From Calonectria ilicicola (taxonomy: Eukaryota; Ascomycota; Sordariomycetes; Hypocreales; Nectriaceae), in assembly GCA_020809705.1 (NCBI GenBank), contig CP085830.1:4588001-4652000 (forward strand): a stretch of 64,000 nt of DNA, in the 5' to 3' direction. This document shows positions 12,339 through 23,113 of this stretch, piece by piece. The notes below the pieces were generated by a model that was given only the letters and a program-made list of their open reading frames with translations, was not told where the DNA came from and made no database searches. Position numbers and translations under genes: made by a program. How positions within the stretch are numbered: position 1 is the first letter of the stretch; each line of letters begins with the position of its first letter.

Positions 12339-13069
12339 GGCGTACTGCGCAGAAATTTCGCGATAATTCAGGGTGTGAAGACAGGCTCGGGCGATAAGAA
12401 GATGCCAATTGAACGTTGCCGGTCTTGAGAGATCCGAAAATTAAAGCGAGCTGGGGCAGCTTTAATACGACGGCACAGGCCCTGCGCTAGCTTGCTCGCT
12501 CCCTGCTCGGCCATCTCAAGATGGAGATAGGGCTTCATCTCAGCTTGCATAGACTGCCATCTAGTGGATCTCCCCCGCAGCCTGCCGGTATTGTGTAGAC
12601 TAGGCTTGATCGAGTCGCGGGGCCCCGCGGGGACAGATGGGGGATTGGCACTTCCGGGCCACTTCCCGACGATAGCTCGGCGTGGCTGCTGAGTTTTTAT
12701 GTGAAAATAGCTATCAAATGTGGCTCCGGTGGCTCTTGCACCATGACAAAACGCTTATAAAACGCGTGGGCGCTCGTGTTCTCGGTGTAAATCACGACGA
12801 GCCCGTCCACCGCCCGGAGCAAGTGGGTGGACGACCAGGGCGAGCAAGTAGCCGACCGGGGGCTCAATTGGTGAGCTGCCCCGGGATATCCGGGGTATTG
12901 GAGTCCGAGCTCCACCCGGAATTGCCGTAGATTCGGCGCATCTGTCGATCGACGGCGACCACCCACCCCCGCTTGGCATAGCATACATATACAGACGCGG
13001 TATTGGTCTAAAACAAAGGTCCAAAGACGGTACCAGTAACTGGAACAAGCCAAGCCAAGCTGCATCACA
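12339..13069. promoter_or_regulatory. Shared divergent promoter of sugar transporter and GH78 rhamnosidase
   Basis: This 731-bp stretch lies between the two start codons and contains no gene. A perfect 14-bp palindrome, CGCGGGGCCCCGCG, at 12616-12629 contains two inverted GCGGGG words that fit the CreA/Cre1 carbon-repressor consensus SYGGRG. A second cluster at 12879-12895 has inverted CCGGGG words around CGG-GATAT-CCG (12882-12892), the CGG-N5-CCG form used by many Zn2Cys6 activators. A TATA-like CATATAC sits near 12986, about 80 bp before the rhamnosidase ATG. Control by carbon repression plus a specific activator is an inference. Confidence 0.55.
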
Positions 13070-15551
13070 ATGGCTGCTGCACCGTTCGCTTCTGGCAAAG
13101 CCCAATGGATTTGGGCCCCCGGCTTTGACGACGCCGCTGCCGCGGGCCAATTCGTGCTCCTCCGCAAAACCTTTCGGCTCGACAAAACCCCGGACAGCGA
13201 GGTACTGTTGCATGTCTCGGGTGATACTCGCTACCGTTTGTACCTAAACGGCAAGTCCATTAGCTTTGGTCCCTGCAAGAGCTATACTCTGCGGTGGAAC
13301 TATGATACAGTCAACATCACTCCGTACCTCACCCAAGGCGTCAACGTTCTCGCCGCGCGGGTTTTGCGCTTTTCTAGCACCCACCCGGGATGTCTGTCCA
13401 TGATTCGCACCCCACTACCCGGTTTTATTGTTGAATGTGATCTGCCGGTATGTCCATTAGTCCTCCATTTTTGTATGTGGCCGATCATGTGAATTGACTA
13501 TTTCATCGTCGCAGGATCAGCCAATCATCTCAGATGACAGCTGGAAAGCCAAGATAGACACCTCAGTCCGTCTAGCAGATATCTCAGAATGGGATTATCG
13601 TCTCGGACCCCCGTTTCTCAACATTAATGAGAGAGCTGTTGGACGAGTCGGTGCTCAGGAATATCTGACACCGGAATTTGACGATGCTACCTGGTCCAAC
13701 GCCGGCATCATTAAAATCACTGCGAAAATGTCGCCAATGCTCGACCCCCGACGTCTGGCTCCCCGACAAATTCCATTCCTGACTGAAGAATTTGCGAGGT
13801 TCGATGGAGCAGTAACGTGCTCGGGACCAAGCGTTTCCGCGGATGACTGGACTGCTCTGGTTCAACAAGACACCCCTGTCACCCTCCAGCCAGAATCTAC
13901 CTACACCGCCGACATTGAAGTAAAGGTACTGTCTTATGATTTCGAATGTATTTTTTTTGTGTCTCTCTTGACTAACTTGCCAAAGACTTTGACGACAGGA
14001 TTTTTAGATTTCATCTGCGACTCTGATGATGCAACTGAAGATGGACCCAAACTTCACTTGCTCTGTGCAGAGTGCTACGAGCCCGATTTCAAGCTATTCC
14101 AGCCTCGCATCAAGGGCGATCGAGCCGATTTCAAAAACGGCATTCTGATCGGACCAGAGGATACTTACCAATTAGTCAAGGGAGCGAATCATTATAGCCC
14201 ATTTTGGTTCCGCACGTTTCGGTACATCCGCATCAGCATCACCACTGGCGCTAGTCCGTTGGTGGTGCGCAAATTCACTTACAGGTCAACCCATTATCCA
14301 CTGGAGGTGGCCACGACCATCAAGACATCGTCCAAGTTGTTCAACAACCTCTGGGATATCAGCCTCAACACCCTAAGAAATTGCATGCACGAGACCTACG
14401 AAGACTGTCCTTTTTATGAGCAAAACCAATTCTCGATGGATTCTCGCAGTCAGATTCTTTTCACTTACATGCTCTCCCGCGACGATCGACTGGCTCGGAA
14501 AACCATGCACGAATTTTATGCGTCGCGACGTGACGATGGCCTAGTCGAAACCCACTATCCAAACCCAGGGCGCTGTATCGGCATTCCCACCTTCTCGCTG
14601 TTCTGGATTTTGATGGTCTATGATCACATGGTGCACTTTGGAGATGAGCGCCTAGTAAAAGAATACATTGGAGCTATTGACGGCGTCCTGAATTATTTTG
14701 ACCTCAAGATTGGAGAATTGGGCCTTGTTGGTCAATTCGAGTCGGATTGCTGGGCGTTTGTCGACTGGATTGATGGATGGGTCACGCCAGGCAAAGGCTT
14801 CCTGGGAATGGCCGTGCCGCCAGCGTACTACCAGACTGGAAGCGCCACATACCACAGTCTATTGTACGCTTACACATTGCTAAAGGCTGCTGAGCTCTGC
14901 AAGTTCATCGGGCGTCATGACACCGGCAAGGAATACATTGCACGTCAGCAGAAGATCGTCGAAGCTGTCAAAGAGCACTGTTTCGATCAAAAGACCGGCC
15001 TCTTTCTCGATGGGCCCGGTGTGAGCGGCCAATTCAGCCAGCACGTCCAGACCTTTGCCGTACTGTCGGAATGCCTAGATACAAAAGAAGCCGCTCGGGA
15101 GCTCATGACAAAAACAATTTCGAAACGAGAGGAGTACTCCATCGTCCAGGCCAGTTTCGCGCTGGGATTCTACGTCTTCAGGGCCGCGAGCGAGGCGGGA
15201 GTCTACGAAGAAAGCTGGCCAATACTGATCCAGCCCTGGGAGAAGATGATTTCGCAGAACTTGACGACCTGGGCAGAGAGCGAGAGCAGCTGCCGCAGCG
15301 ATTGTCACGCGTGGAGCTCTACGCCTCTATACGAAATTGGAACAGAAATTTTGGGCGTAAAACAGCGGAGCAAAAAGTATCTGGAGAGACTCCACAAAGA
15401 AGGGCCAGAGGTGGTGGTGGCTCCAAGAAAGGGGCTGGTTGAGGATCTTACAGGTTCAGTTTTAGTTGGTGAGGCCGATGACTTCATCTCGGTTCAGTGG
15501 GAGAAGGGCCAAGACGTGGTGGTGAAGAGCTCCAAGAATCGCGAGCTGTAG
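13070..15551 (+). CDS. GH78 alpha-L-rhamnosidase, apparently intracellular
   Basis: Hydrolyses terminal alpha-L-rhamnose from glycosides. Three exons fit: 13070-13447, 13515-13925 and 13986-15551, giving 784 residues. The last intron (13926-13985, ending CCAAAG after CTAAC) is 60 nt and in frame, so retaining it would not break the protein. The N-terminal part (AQWIWAPG, LLRKTFRL, LHVSGDTRYRLYLNGK) is the beta-sandwich of GH78. The catalytic (alpha/alpha)6 part has the typical CMHETYEDCPFYEQNQFSMDS, with the acidic residues of the active site, followed by DCWAFVDWIDGW and the late SSCRSDCHAWSSTP segment. There is no signal peptide, which suggests it acts on rhamnosides taken up by the cell. 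That fits its divergent partner, the MFS sugar transporter. Confidence 0.88.
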
Positions 15552-15915
15552 ATTATAAAGATGGGGGTGAAAGTTAAACTTTTTAATACTGTTAGATTCA
15601 ATAGAAGTGAAATGATTCATGGATGACCAACCACAGGACATGTTCATCCGTTATTGTGATGAACATTTACTCCACTCTCACAATCCACAATGCTTCTTAC
15701 AAGGAATGGCGAGCAATCTCGCATGCCACCGAGCTAATATTGCTAACTGATAAGATCAAAATATTCTAAACCAAATCCATTCTAATTGGAAAACCCGAAC
15801 TAAGCAAGTTGACTAAAATCAACAAACTGGTCAAATCATTCGTCATGAATCCATTCGTCATTCTAGTTTCCATGCGCTCGCTAAATGCATCCTAAACAAG
15901 TTTTTTTTTAATCGT
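15552..15915. other. Convergent 3' region between GH78 and M43 genes
   Basis: AT-rich, with no open frame of note. It should contain both polyadenylation regions. Confidence 0.5.
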
Positions 15916-18430
15916 TTAAAGCGTAAAGAAGAAAGAAACAGCGACCGCAGCAAAGACTGCAGCCAGATTGGAGCTGAGGGGAGCTCCAATGTTCTTGTTG
16001 GTCGGCTGGCTTTCAAGATCCTGCACACCAGCGGCAACGTTGGGGCAGACACCGTCAAGAAGATCCTGCATGGTTGATCGCTTTGCAAGCTTTCTTGTCG
16101 TAGATGTGGCCGCGTACTTGGGCGTGCACTCGCCATCACGGTAGCCACGGCGGTACTTGATCACTCGCGCGAAGATGGACGACTTTTGATCAGTCGAGAA
16201 ACCCTTCTTTTTTATTTGACCTCGGCATTGAGAATACTAGAAGATAATTATTAGCCCACGAAAAATAAAAAAGGGATTTAAACACTTACGCTCATAAAGT
16301 TCATAATATCTTGGGTCTTGGAGCTGGAGCAGGTGGACTGCTGGCACTGGTACATCTTGTCCTTCAAGCCAGTGGTGATACTCGCCTTGATGAGAGTGTC
16401 TGCTGCCTTGCAATCCTGGTCGCTCTGATCGACTTGTTCACGGAAGGTGTGTCTCAAACCGAGCCAATGACCAACTTCGTGAATCAGGGTGGGGACGTCG
16501 TTCTTGTTGATTCGGTCTTCTCTAAGAACGATGCCATCCAAAGAGCCCTTCTTGTCCCAAGGGAAGGAGGTGAACTGAAAGAGTTTGTTAGCTTTGGTAC
16601 CGGTTAGGTCTGCACTCCACGTACTCCGTTGATCTCCTTGTCATCAGCGCTCTGGAGGTCATTGACGAGCCAGACGTTCAGTGTCATCTCATCTCCGGAA
16701 CGGGTTTGGGTTTGGAAGTTCTCTAATTTCTCAGAAAATTGCTTAACCATAGACCAGTCCTTGTTGTCTCCAGAGCTTGGGGGCGCATATTGCTGGTAGT
16801 TCTTGTAGTTGAATTTCAGTCCAAGATCACCATAGGCGTCGTTGAGAAGTTTCATCTGCAGAATGTTAGCGGATAATCAAGGAACGACGTGCCGGTCTAA
16901 GCACGGCGCCACGTTGGAGAGTCTTACGCCATTCTCAATTCGATCTTGCAGCTGGTTTGGGCGCTCGCCATCAACAGAGCTGCGGATGTAGTTAAAGTTG
17001 ACGTCAAACTCCAGGCTCGTGACATATTTGCAGTCCTCCCTGAGATCGCGATGCATCATGCGGTTGATCGCTCGGTTGCCCCAGGTATCTCGCTTCTGGA
17101 CGCCCACATTGCAGGAGGAAACATTGGAGGAAATCTCGATCACGCTGTTGTCGCCTGGAGCGGGATCATGAGTCGCGAAGTGATCAAACATGATTGCTTC
17201 CATGACGACAATGTCTTCGGCATCGGTGCCAGAAATGACAGTGTGGGGCAGATTTGCCATGGCCTCCGCCTCGTGCTGCTCGGGCGTTGTGACATCCGCT
17301 GGTGTCTCCTTGGTAGATTCTGTTCCATCGTTCGGGCCGACAGCCACAATACCTGTATCGGCCTTTCCAGAGTCCGTGTTGGATGAGGGATTGGAGGAGG
17401 AAGTCTCGGAGCTGTCCCCAGAGCCACCCGTACTGGTGGCCTCATCATCCCCGTCGTCCTTACCAGACTCGCTGGTCTCGGATGCCTTTTCAGAGTCATC
17501 GCTAGTAGATGATGGCTCATCGTCTCCAACACTCGTCGGCGAGTCGGAGTCAGTCTTTGAGGAGGAGTCCTCTTCATCCTTTCCTGTTTCAGTAGGTTTG
17601 GAGTCGTCGGAGCCAGTTGCTGATGCGGCCGCGCTTCCCTTTGCAGCGGTGGCAGTTGGTTCACTGTCGCTGTCACCTGTTTCGGTTGGACGGTTGTTGT
17701 CAGCGGGGGTTGTCTCCTGGTTGTCACTCGGCGACGGACCTTGGCTCTCGGATTCGGAGGGGTCATCGTTACTCGTAGGCGATGGTTCATCCGCATTAGT
17801 CTCGGATGGGTCATCGTTACTCGTAGGTGATGGTTCTTCCGCATCGGTCGAGGGGGGGTCGTCGGCGTTTGTTCCGGACGGGGGCAACAGACCTTTGGTT
17901 TCGGACGGCTCGTCGGGAGAGTCAGTCGGGGTTGACTCGTCACCTCCATCAGTCACGGAGGGATCAGAGCTGTCTGTCTGGGATGGCTCATCGGCAGGTT
18001 CTGTTGCTGCAGGCGCTGTATTATCTGCAGGAGCAGTGTTATCCGCAGGAGCAGTGTTATCCGCAGGAGCAGTGTTATCCGCAGGAGCAGTGTTGTCTGC
18101 GGGAGCAGTATTGTCTGCTGGCGCTGTGTTGTCTGCGGGAGCTGTATTGTCTGCGGGAGCTGTATTGTCTGCCGGTGGATCGCCAGAGCCGGTATCACCA
18201 GAGCCAGTGTCTCCATTGCCAGATTCATCAGATCCACTATCGCCAGTGGGAGACGAGTCTGAGCCCCCATCGGTATCTCTGGGATTCACTGTCGGGACGG
18301 GACCATTGCCTGTCGCCGCTGGAGGATCTGCAATTGTTTGAGCTGGAGCATCGCTGGGAGCCGGGGTCTGGGCCAGCACCAGAACCACTGCCAGAAATAC
18401 AGTAAAGAGTAGATGCCGAAGAGACATCAT
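15916..18430 (-). CDS. M43 (pappalysin-like) metalloprotease with mucin-like stalk and GPI-type tail
   Basis: A zinc endopeptidase predicted to be held at the cell surface. Four exons fit: 18430-16928, 16855-16625, 16574-16290 and 16236-15916, giving 779 residues; all junctions are in phase. Residues 1-20 are a signal peptide (SLRHLLFTVFLAVVLVLAQ). Residues about 25-385 are Ser/Thr/Pro/Asp/Glu-rich and include nine PADNTA repeats, which looks like a glycosylated stalk. The protease domain follows. It has HEVGHWLGLRH (residues about 610-620, the H-E-x-x-H-x5-H zinc site) and DIMNFM (Met-turn), as in fungal secreted M43B enzymes. The C-terminus (NIGAPLSSNLAAVFAAVAV plus FFFTL) is a typical GPI-attachment signal. 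Most fungal relatives are secreted proteins of about 300 residues, so the stalk and anchor are unusual. Confidence 0.85.
18012..18173 (-). repeat. Nine tandem 18-bp units coding for PADNTA
   Basis: Near-identical units such as 'ggagcagtgttatccgca' (+ strand) repeat nine times within the metalloprotease stalk. The first copies use ttatcc and the later ones ttgtct, so two sub-blocks appear to have expanded separately. Confidence 0.9.
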
Positions 18431-19978
18431 CTTGAACCAGACCTAGGGTCTAGACTAGATGGTGATCAGACGGTGGGTGGTTTAGATGAATGATCATCAG
18501 AATTAAGCTTGTTTTCTAGGCGGAAACCGCGTACAGATATATCATAGGGCTGGCATGCTTTGCAGCCTTGGGTAGCCTTGGTCCCAGTGCCACCAACCGC
18601 CCGTTTCCACCCAAAGCGATTGGATACCATCTCGCTATTTTTGATGGTGGCTTCTCGCCTCTGCACCTCCGCCAGCGCCCAAAGGAAGCTTCATGTGGCT
18701 GCCAAAGCGGCATGAAAAGGCCTCGACTCGCCTGTGACATTTAGGACTTCTTGGCAAACCTAGCCTAAAGCGCTGTGGCTGCAGGATGCCAGGGTCCGGT
18801 CGCCATTCGGCTTGCAGACCGCCTGCGTGGCGCCCAAATCAGCCTTACACACTCAAAACCCAGCAGCTGAGGGAGAAAGCTGGGGTTGCTGGGCCAGCTT
18901 GCCAAACGCCATAGGTGCCAAGTAGTTAGCTCCAGACAAGATGGGAGGCCGGCAGGCTTTAGTGGCTATTTTAGTATGTCCAAAGGCTTGTGTCTGAATA
19001 ACCTTTCTAGCAAGTGACTCAGCCGCACTACTAGCCCGGTCACTTGATTCGGAACCGTTCCAGTCCGACAGGCAGCTAGCAGAATTTGGCTATCAGAGTG
19101 TGCGACAAGCTGCACCTACACAACACCAGCGGTACAGCACTTGGTCATCGCCACAGTGGCGGCCTAGGGAATAAAGTGCGCGGTTATCTTGGCTGCGGCT
19201 TCATCAGCTCTTGGGGAGACAGGCAGGGAGAGCCAAGAGAGCAAACAAGCGGCAATGAGCGACGTGGAGATGAGATTCAGAGAGCCGAGATTGTGTCGGG
19301 GATCAGCAAAGCCCATATTACGCAGCTGAAAGGTTCTTTTTTCCGTCTGGGGAAAATAAAAAACACATCACGCAAAAGAAAAAAATGTCGAAATCCTAGT
19401 GCTGAGGGATATCATTCCCATCAGTGCGTCGCGCTGCCGCTGCAACCTGAACCGTGGCGTAGGACCAAGCAAGCCATGTCACCCTTTCCCATGCTGTGTC
19501 ATATGTGGCACATTATGGGTGCTGGGCAGTGCAGCATAGGCAACAACAAAAACAACAAACAGTGATGCGAGAGGCTGGGAATTTGATCAGATCACTAGCC
19601 CGTCCGTTGATTCGGCATTTCCATCCTGTGGTCCAAGATGCTGTCGTCAAAGAAAGCAACGATGAGATCGAAATCCCGGCACTCGCTTGGCCTGCCTAGC
19701 GTCCGGATCGACTGTGCACGGTAAGTTCCGGCACCTACAGCAGGCATGATTGGTCTAGTGGTCGCCGGATGGGCATTCTTCCCCGTTTTATTTTCCCTTT
19801 TTCGAACTAGCTCCGTTTTTAGGGACCCAGGACTGCCACAGTCTTGAACATGTCACGTCTTTGAAGGAACTGTCACATCAGGGTCTCGCTATTTTAGCCT
19901 GCACTTCATAGTATTCATTCATTAACAACAATTTGTCTCGCTTTCATGACATGTGGTCATGACAAATGATCCTCAAAT
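18431..19978. other. Intergenic stretch, no gene supported
   Basis: The 159-codon open frame at 19086-19565 (+) is rich in Gly, Arg and His with no motif and is not called. The segment 18431-18800 is the probable promoter of the metalloprotease. A tRNA-like 'tggtctagtggt' at 19750 lacks a T-arm. Confidence 0.45.
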
Positions 19979-20293
19979 TCAAGCACCGCCCTCTCTCTTA
20001 GTGAACCCATCCTGAATCGACACTTTGTAACGGACGTCGGTGTCCTGGTCGCTGACATCTTCGATGCGACGGGAAAAAGTGTGGCCTGAGGCAGCCCCGA
20101 GGGGTCGGTTGGAAGCGTAATGCTCTTCAGTGCGCTGGACCGGCTTGTCGTTTTCTCGGTAAACGGTGCGAACAGTTGTTCCCTCGGGACTGGTCGTTTT
20201 GTGTTCTGAGTAGGACCGAGTTTCAGTTTTACCGCTGCGGGTAGAACTGCTGAAGAAGGTCTGAGTGCTGATGGAACCGTAGAATGATGGCAT
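19979..20293 (-). CDS. Small soluble protein of unknown function (104 aa)
   Basis: A single exon of 104 residues with no signal peptide, no membrane segment and no Cys. It is rich in Ser, Thr, Arg and Glu (SSTRSGKTETRSYSEHKTTS, then EGTTVRTVYREND), so it is hydrophilic and probably disordered or beta-rich. I recall similar short SGKTET/TTPEGTTV proteins in other ascomycetes but no function. It is called as real because it has a gene-like upstream region: a TATATAAAC box 81-89 bp before the ATG and a TGACGTCA palindrome about 170 bp before it. Another reading frame over the same DNA is open for longer (19957-20331) but lacks this character. Confidence 0.6.
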   Translation of the reverse strand: MPSFYGSISTQTFFSSSTRSGKTETRSYSEHKTTSPEGTTVRTVYRENDKPVQRTEEHYASNRPLGAASGHTFSRRIEDVSDQDTDVRYKVSIQDGFTKREGGA

Positions 20294-20373
20294 TTTGAGT
20301 AATTGAGGGTGTGGTATTGAAATATGGTCAATGTCGAGGGCTTTTTGGTCTGGTATATTCAGAATATGGCCAA

Positions 20374-20382
20374 GTTTATATA
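20374..20382 (-). promoter_or_regulatory. TATA box of the 104-aa gene
   Basis: TATATAAAC on the minus strand, 81-89 bp upstream of the ATG at 20293; the spacing is typical for a fungal core promoter. Confidence 0.55.
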
Positions 20383-20460
20383 CAAACGCGTGCTGTTGAT
20401 GTCAGGCGGGGTCACTCAACGTCATGTTCAACACATTTGGCCACCATCCACAGACCTGGG

Positions 20461-20468
20461 TGACGTCA
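20461..20468. promoter_or_regulatory. CRE palindrome TGACGTCA
   Basis: A perfect 8-bp ATF/CREB-type site about 170 bp upstream of the 104-aa gene. In fungi such sites bind Atf1-type bZIP factors in stress and sporulation control; regulation of this gene is inferred. Confidence 0.5.
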
Positions 20469-21930
20469 CCGATTTGTGAATCCAATCATGAGCATTTTTA
20501 ACGTAAATTCCTCCATACGTTGTTATTGTTACTGGGATCACGGTTCATGTTCGATACACACATCATGTCGCTTGTTTGTGACTTGGCACCAGTGAATGGC
20601 CTCCGGTTGGTGTCGGAACAAAAGGGGTCGCGACGACGGCATGAAATTGCTTCTGCTTTAAGATTAGGGAGTCACATGGGTCGCATAGGACTCGGCTGCC
20701 AAGTGAATGTAACTGGGCTCGAGCTGACGTGTCGCATGTTCATGATACGAGCATAGAAGATTCTAGCAACAATCTATTGGCTGTTAGACTTTGTTGATAT
20801 ATTTCATTCTAGGCTTTCAACTTTGAAAGAGCGCCATTGGAGAGTTGATATGGGACAGATGCATGAGAAACCCACATAAGATAGCCATACACATTGATTT
20901 CCCTCCATGACCTACCTGATCCTGGGGATGTTAACGGGGATACAGGGTAGGTCTCACCGAACAGGCGCCCGCAAGCCAAAATGACCAATGAGATGGGACA
21001 TATCTGAATGGCGACCCCGCACCCTCGACAGCCACCTCAGCCATGACGGATGCACGAGACCTTCAGCTCCTCGAAATAATTACTAAAAGTAAAATAATTT
21101 ATGGTGAAAAGAAAGCTATGGAACCTTTTGGAATTTGGTCAACTCCCTTCTGGCTGTTGGAGAATGATCACTGGGTTGAATTGAACTGGAGCTTGACATT
21201 GAGGCCAGCCACCTGCACATCCATCACCGCCCTTTCATTCTAGCGCTGGGGATTTCGGTTGTCGCTGAAGTTAAAATATCAAGCGTGAACTTGCTGGGCA
21301 AGGAGAGGGGTCCAGCCCTACGACAAGATAGTCATGTCCTGGGCGTGATCAGCCTGACATTCTGCTCTGCCTCAGCCGGATAAAGCCTAAATAATGCTGG
21401 ACGGAATCGGCGTGGTGGCGGGGTAAGCTGGTATTCCGTTTTATCGTGCATTCAGGCCCCCTTGGCGAAGAAGAAAGGTTGCGATGCATGTACCTGATCC
21501 ATTGTGCCAACGAGTTCATTTTCCATCCCATCTCAATAAGATCTTAAGAATATTATGGAATAAAAAATTTCCATGGATTAATTTCCGCTCTGTATGCCAT
21601 ATTGGTCACTCAAAATTCCAGGTCTCGCTTGTTTCTCACCCACATTGGCAGGCGGCCATGACATATTTGGATGAGGCCGAGGTTACTGGCTGAACGGTCA
21701 ATCTTACGTTAGATTCCGGCAATTTGTAGCAAATATCCCCTCATATGATAGTCCATCTCTCATCAATACTTCTATAAACCATTTCGTGCGTAAGATTCTT
21801 CTAGATCAAGCCCTTCAGAAAAGTAGGGAAAGGTTTAAGCTACTATCGATTCCAGTTTACTTCGGCGCCCATTAATTCGTCAAGCGCCAAACCCCACTCC
21901 ACTACTCTTGAACTTACGGGTGAAGACACC
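20469..21930. other. Intergenic stretch, no gene supported
   Basis: Only short open frames without motifs. The last 150 bp (CCACTCCACTACTC before the ATG) look like the leader of the racemase gene. Confidence 0.45.
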
Positions 21931-22620
21931 ATGAAGACCATTGGCATCATTGGCGGCATGGCATGGCCAAGCTCATCTGTATACTACAAATCAATCAACC
22001 AGCAGATCTCAGATCGCTTGGGCGGATTTCATTGCGCCCAGCTTGTACTGGTCCAAGCTGACTTTCACCAAATCGTCATATGGGAGCAGTCGGGGGAGTG
22101 GGGGAATATTGCCCAAAATCTCCTCGCACTACAGAAGAAACTAAAAGCCGCTGGGGCAGACTTTTTTCTGGTGGCTTGCAACACAATGCATAAAGCCTTG
22201 TCTATGGTCCAAGATGAACTTGAATTGCCGTGCATTCACATTGTTGATGTGACGGCGGAACGGCTAACGGCTTACAAAACGGTGGGCTTGTTGGGGAGCT
22301 ATGCCACAATGACTGAAGACTTTTTCATCGATCGCTTGTCGAGTCGCTATGGCAAAAAAGTCTTGGTTCCCCCGGAATCTGGCCGGCAAGCCATTGAATC
22401 TGCCCTTCTGCGCGAATTGGGCAAAGGCATATTCTCTGACAAGACTCGCATGGTGTTTCGGGACATTATCACTGACTTGGTGTCGAGGGGAGCAGAGGTA
22501 ATTATTCTTGGCTGCACTGAAATCGGAATGCTTGTCAGGGAAGAGGACAGTAGTGTCCCCATGATTGATACACTTGTTGCTCATGTAGATGCTGCTGTGA
22601 ATATGGCATTGGATGAATAG
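21931..22620 (+). CDS. Aspartate/glutamate racemase family enzyme, bacterial type
   Basis: A PLP-independent amino-acid racemase of the cytosol, 229 residues, intronless. The N-terminus MKTIGIIGGMAW is the family signature. The two catalytic cysteines are in VACNTMHK (Cys83) and ILGCTEIG (Cys195), as in aspartate racemases and the YgeA group. VGLLGSYATM and the late VPMIDTLVAHVDAAVN segment are also typical. The lack of introns and the close match to the bacterial pattern along its length, in a window where most genes of this size carry introns, suggest acquisition from bacteria; related fungal copies exist, so the event need not be recent. Substrate may be Asp, Glu, another amino acid or a hydantoin. 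It converges on the flavin monooxygenase gene and may act in the same catabolic route. Confidence 0.9.
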   Translation: MKTIGIIGGMAWPSSSVYYKSINQQISDRLGGFHCAQLVLVQADFHQIVIWEQSGEWGNIAQNLLALQKKLKAAGADFFLVACNTMHKALSMVQDELELPCIHIVDVTAERLTAYKTVGLLGSYATMTEDFFIDRLSSRYGKKVLVPPESGRQAIESALLRELGKGIFSDKTRMVFRDIITDLVSRGAEVIILGCTEIGMLVREEDSSVPMIDTLVAHVDAAVNMALDE

Positions 22621-23113
22621 CGACAGCGTTTCCCCAGGAATGGGTTCGATGCACCCTAGCCGGCCCAAGCTGGAGGCATGTTTGAGGACGGATCTGGTTA
22701 TGCTATGAGGACCTCGATGCAACTTGTTGCTGCACGTTTTAGGCAGTGCGCTGAGCACTGTATTGAGCTGTACTCCATAGTGCTGGCTGAATGGACTGGG
22801 TCGGGGAGACGGATCTGACCATGTAGTGTGCTCTGAGTGGCGACTGGGAAGTGGATATGTTTGACTTCAAAGAAACAAAACATGCATAGAAGTTCTGTTT
22901 TTGATATTAGGAATACTGTCTTACTGCCATCTGCTGGTTTTGAAATATACTGGATTTTTCTTATGAGCTCTGTGGGCGTCGGCTCGTCGTTTCCCTTGAC
23001 ATAGAAATTCATTAGAAATTACCAGGATCGGTAATGGAGGGGATGTTTGATAGATACAGGAAAAGATAGGAATGTGATGTTAAGCCTTAGCATTTAAAGC
23101 TGCTACATACTGG
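22621..23113. other. Convergent 3' region between racemase and monooxygenase
   Basis: No gene seen; presumably both transcript ends. Confidence 0.5.

Noticed and set aside
12697..13213. Overlapping 150-160-codon minus-strand frames in the transporter-rhamnosidase promoter
   Set aside because: They overlap the start of the GH78 gene, differ in frame from each other and have no motif.
17190..18341. 383-codon open frame on the + strand opposite the metalloprotease stalk
   Set aside because: Antisense of Ser/Thr/Asp repeats (GAVLSA repeats mirror PADNTA); the minus strand has the signal peptide, introns and catalytic domain.
19086..19565. 159-codon + strand open frame
   Set aside because: Composition is not protein-like, no motif, no TATA or leader; most likely chance.
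19741..19790. tRNA-like D-arm word tggtctagtggt
   Set aside because: No matching anticodon arm, no T-arm GGTTCGA and no acceptor stem; a chance match.
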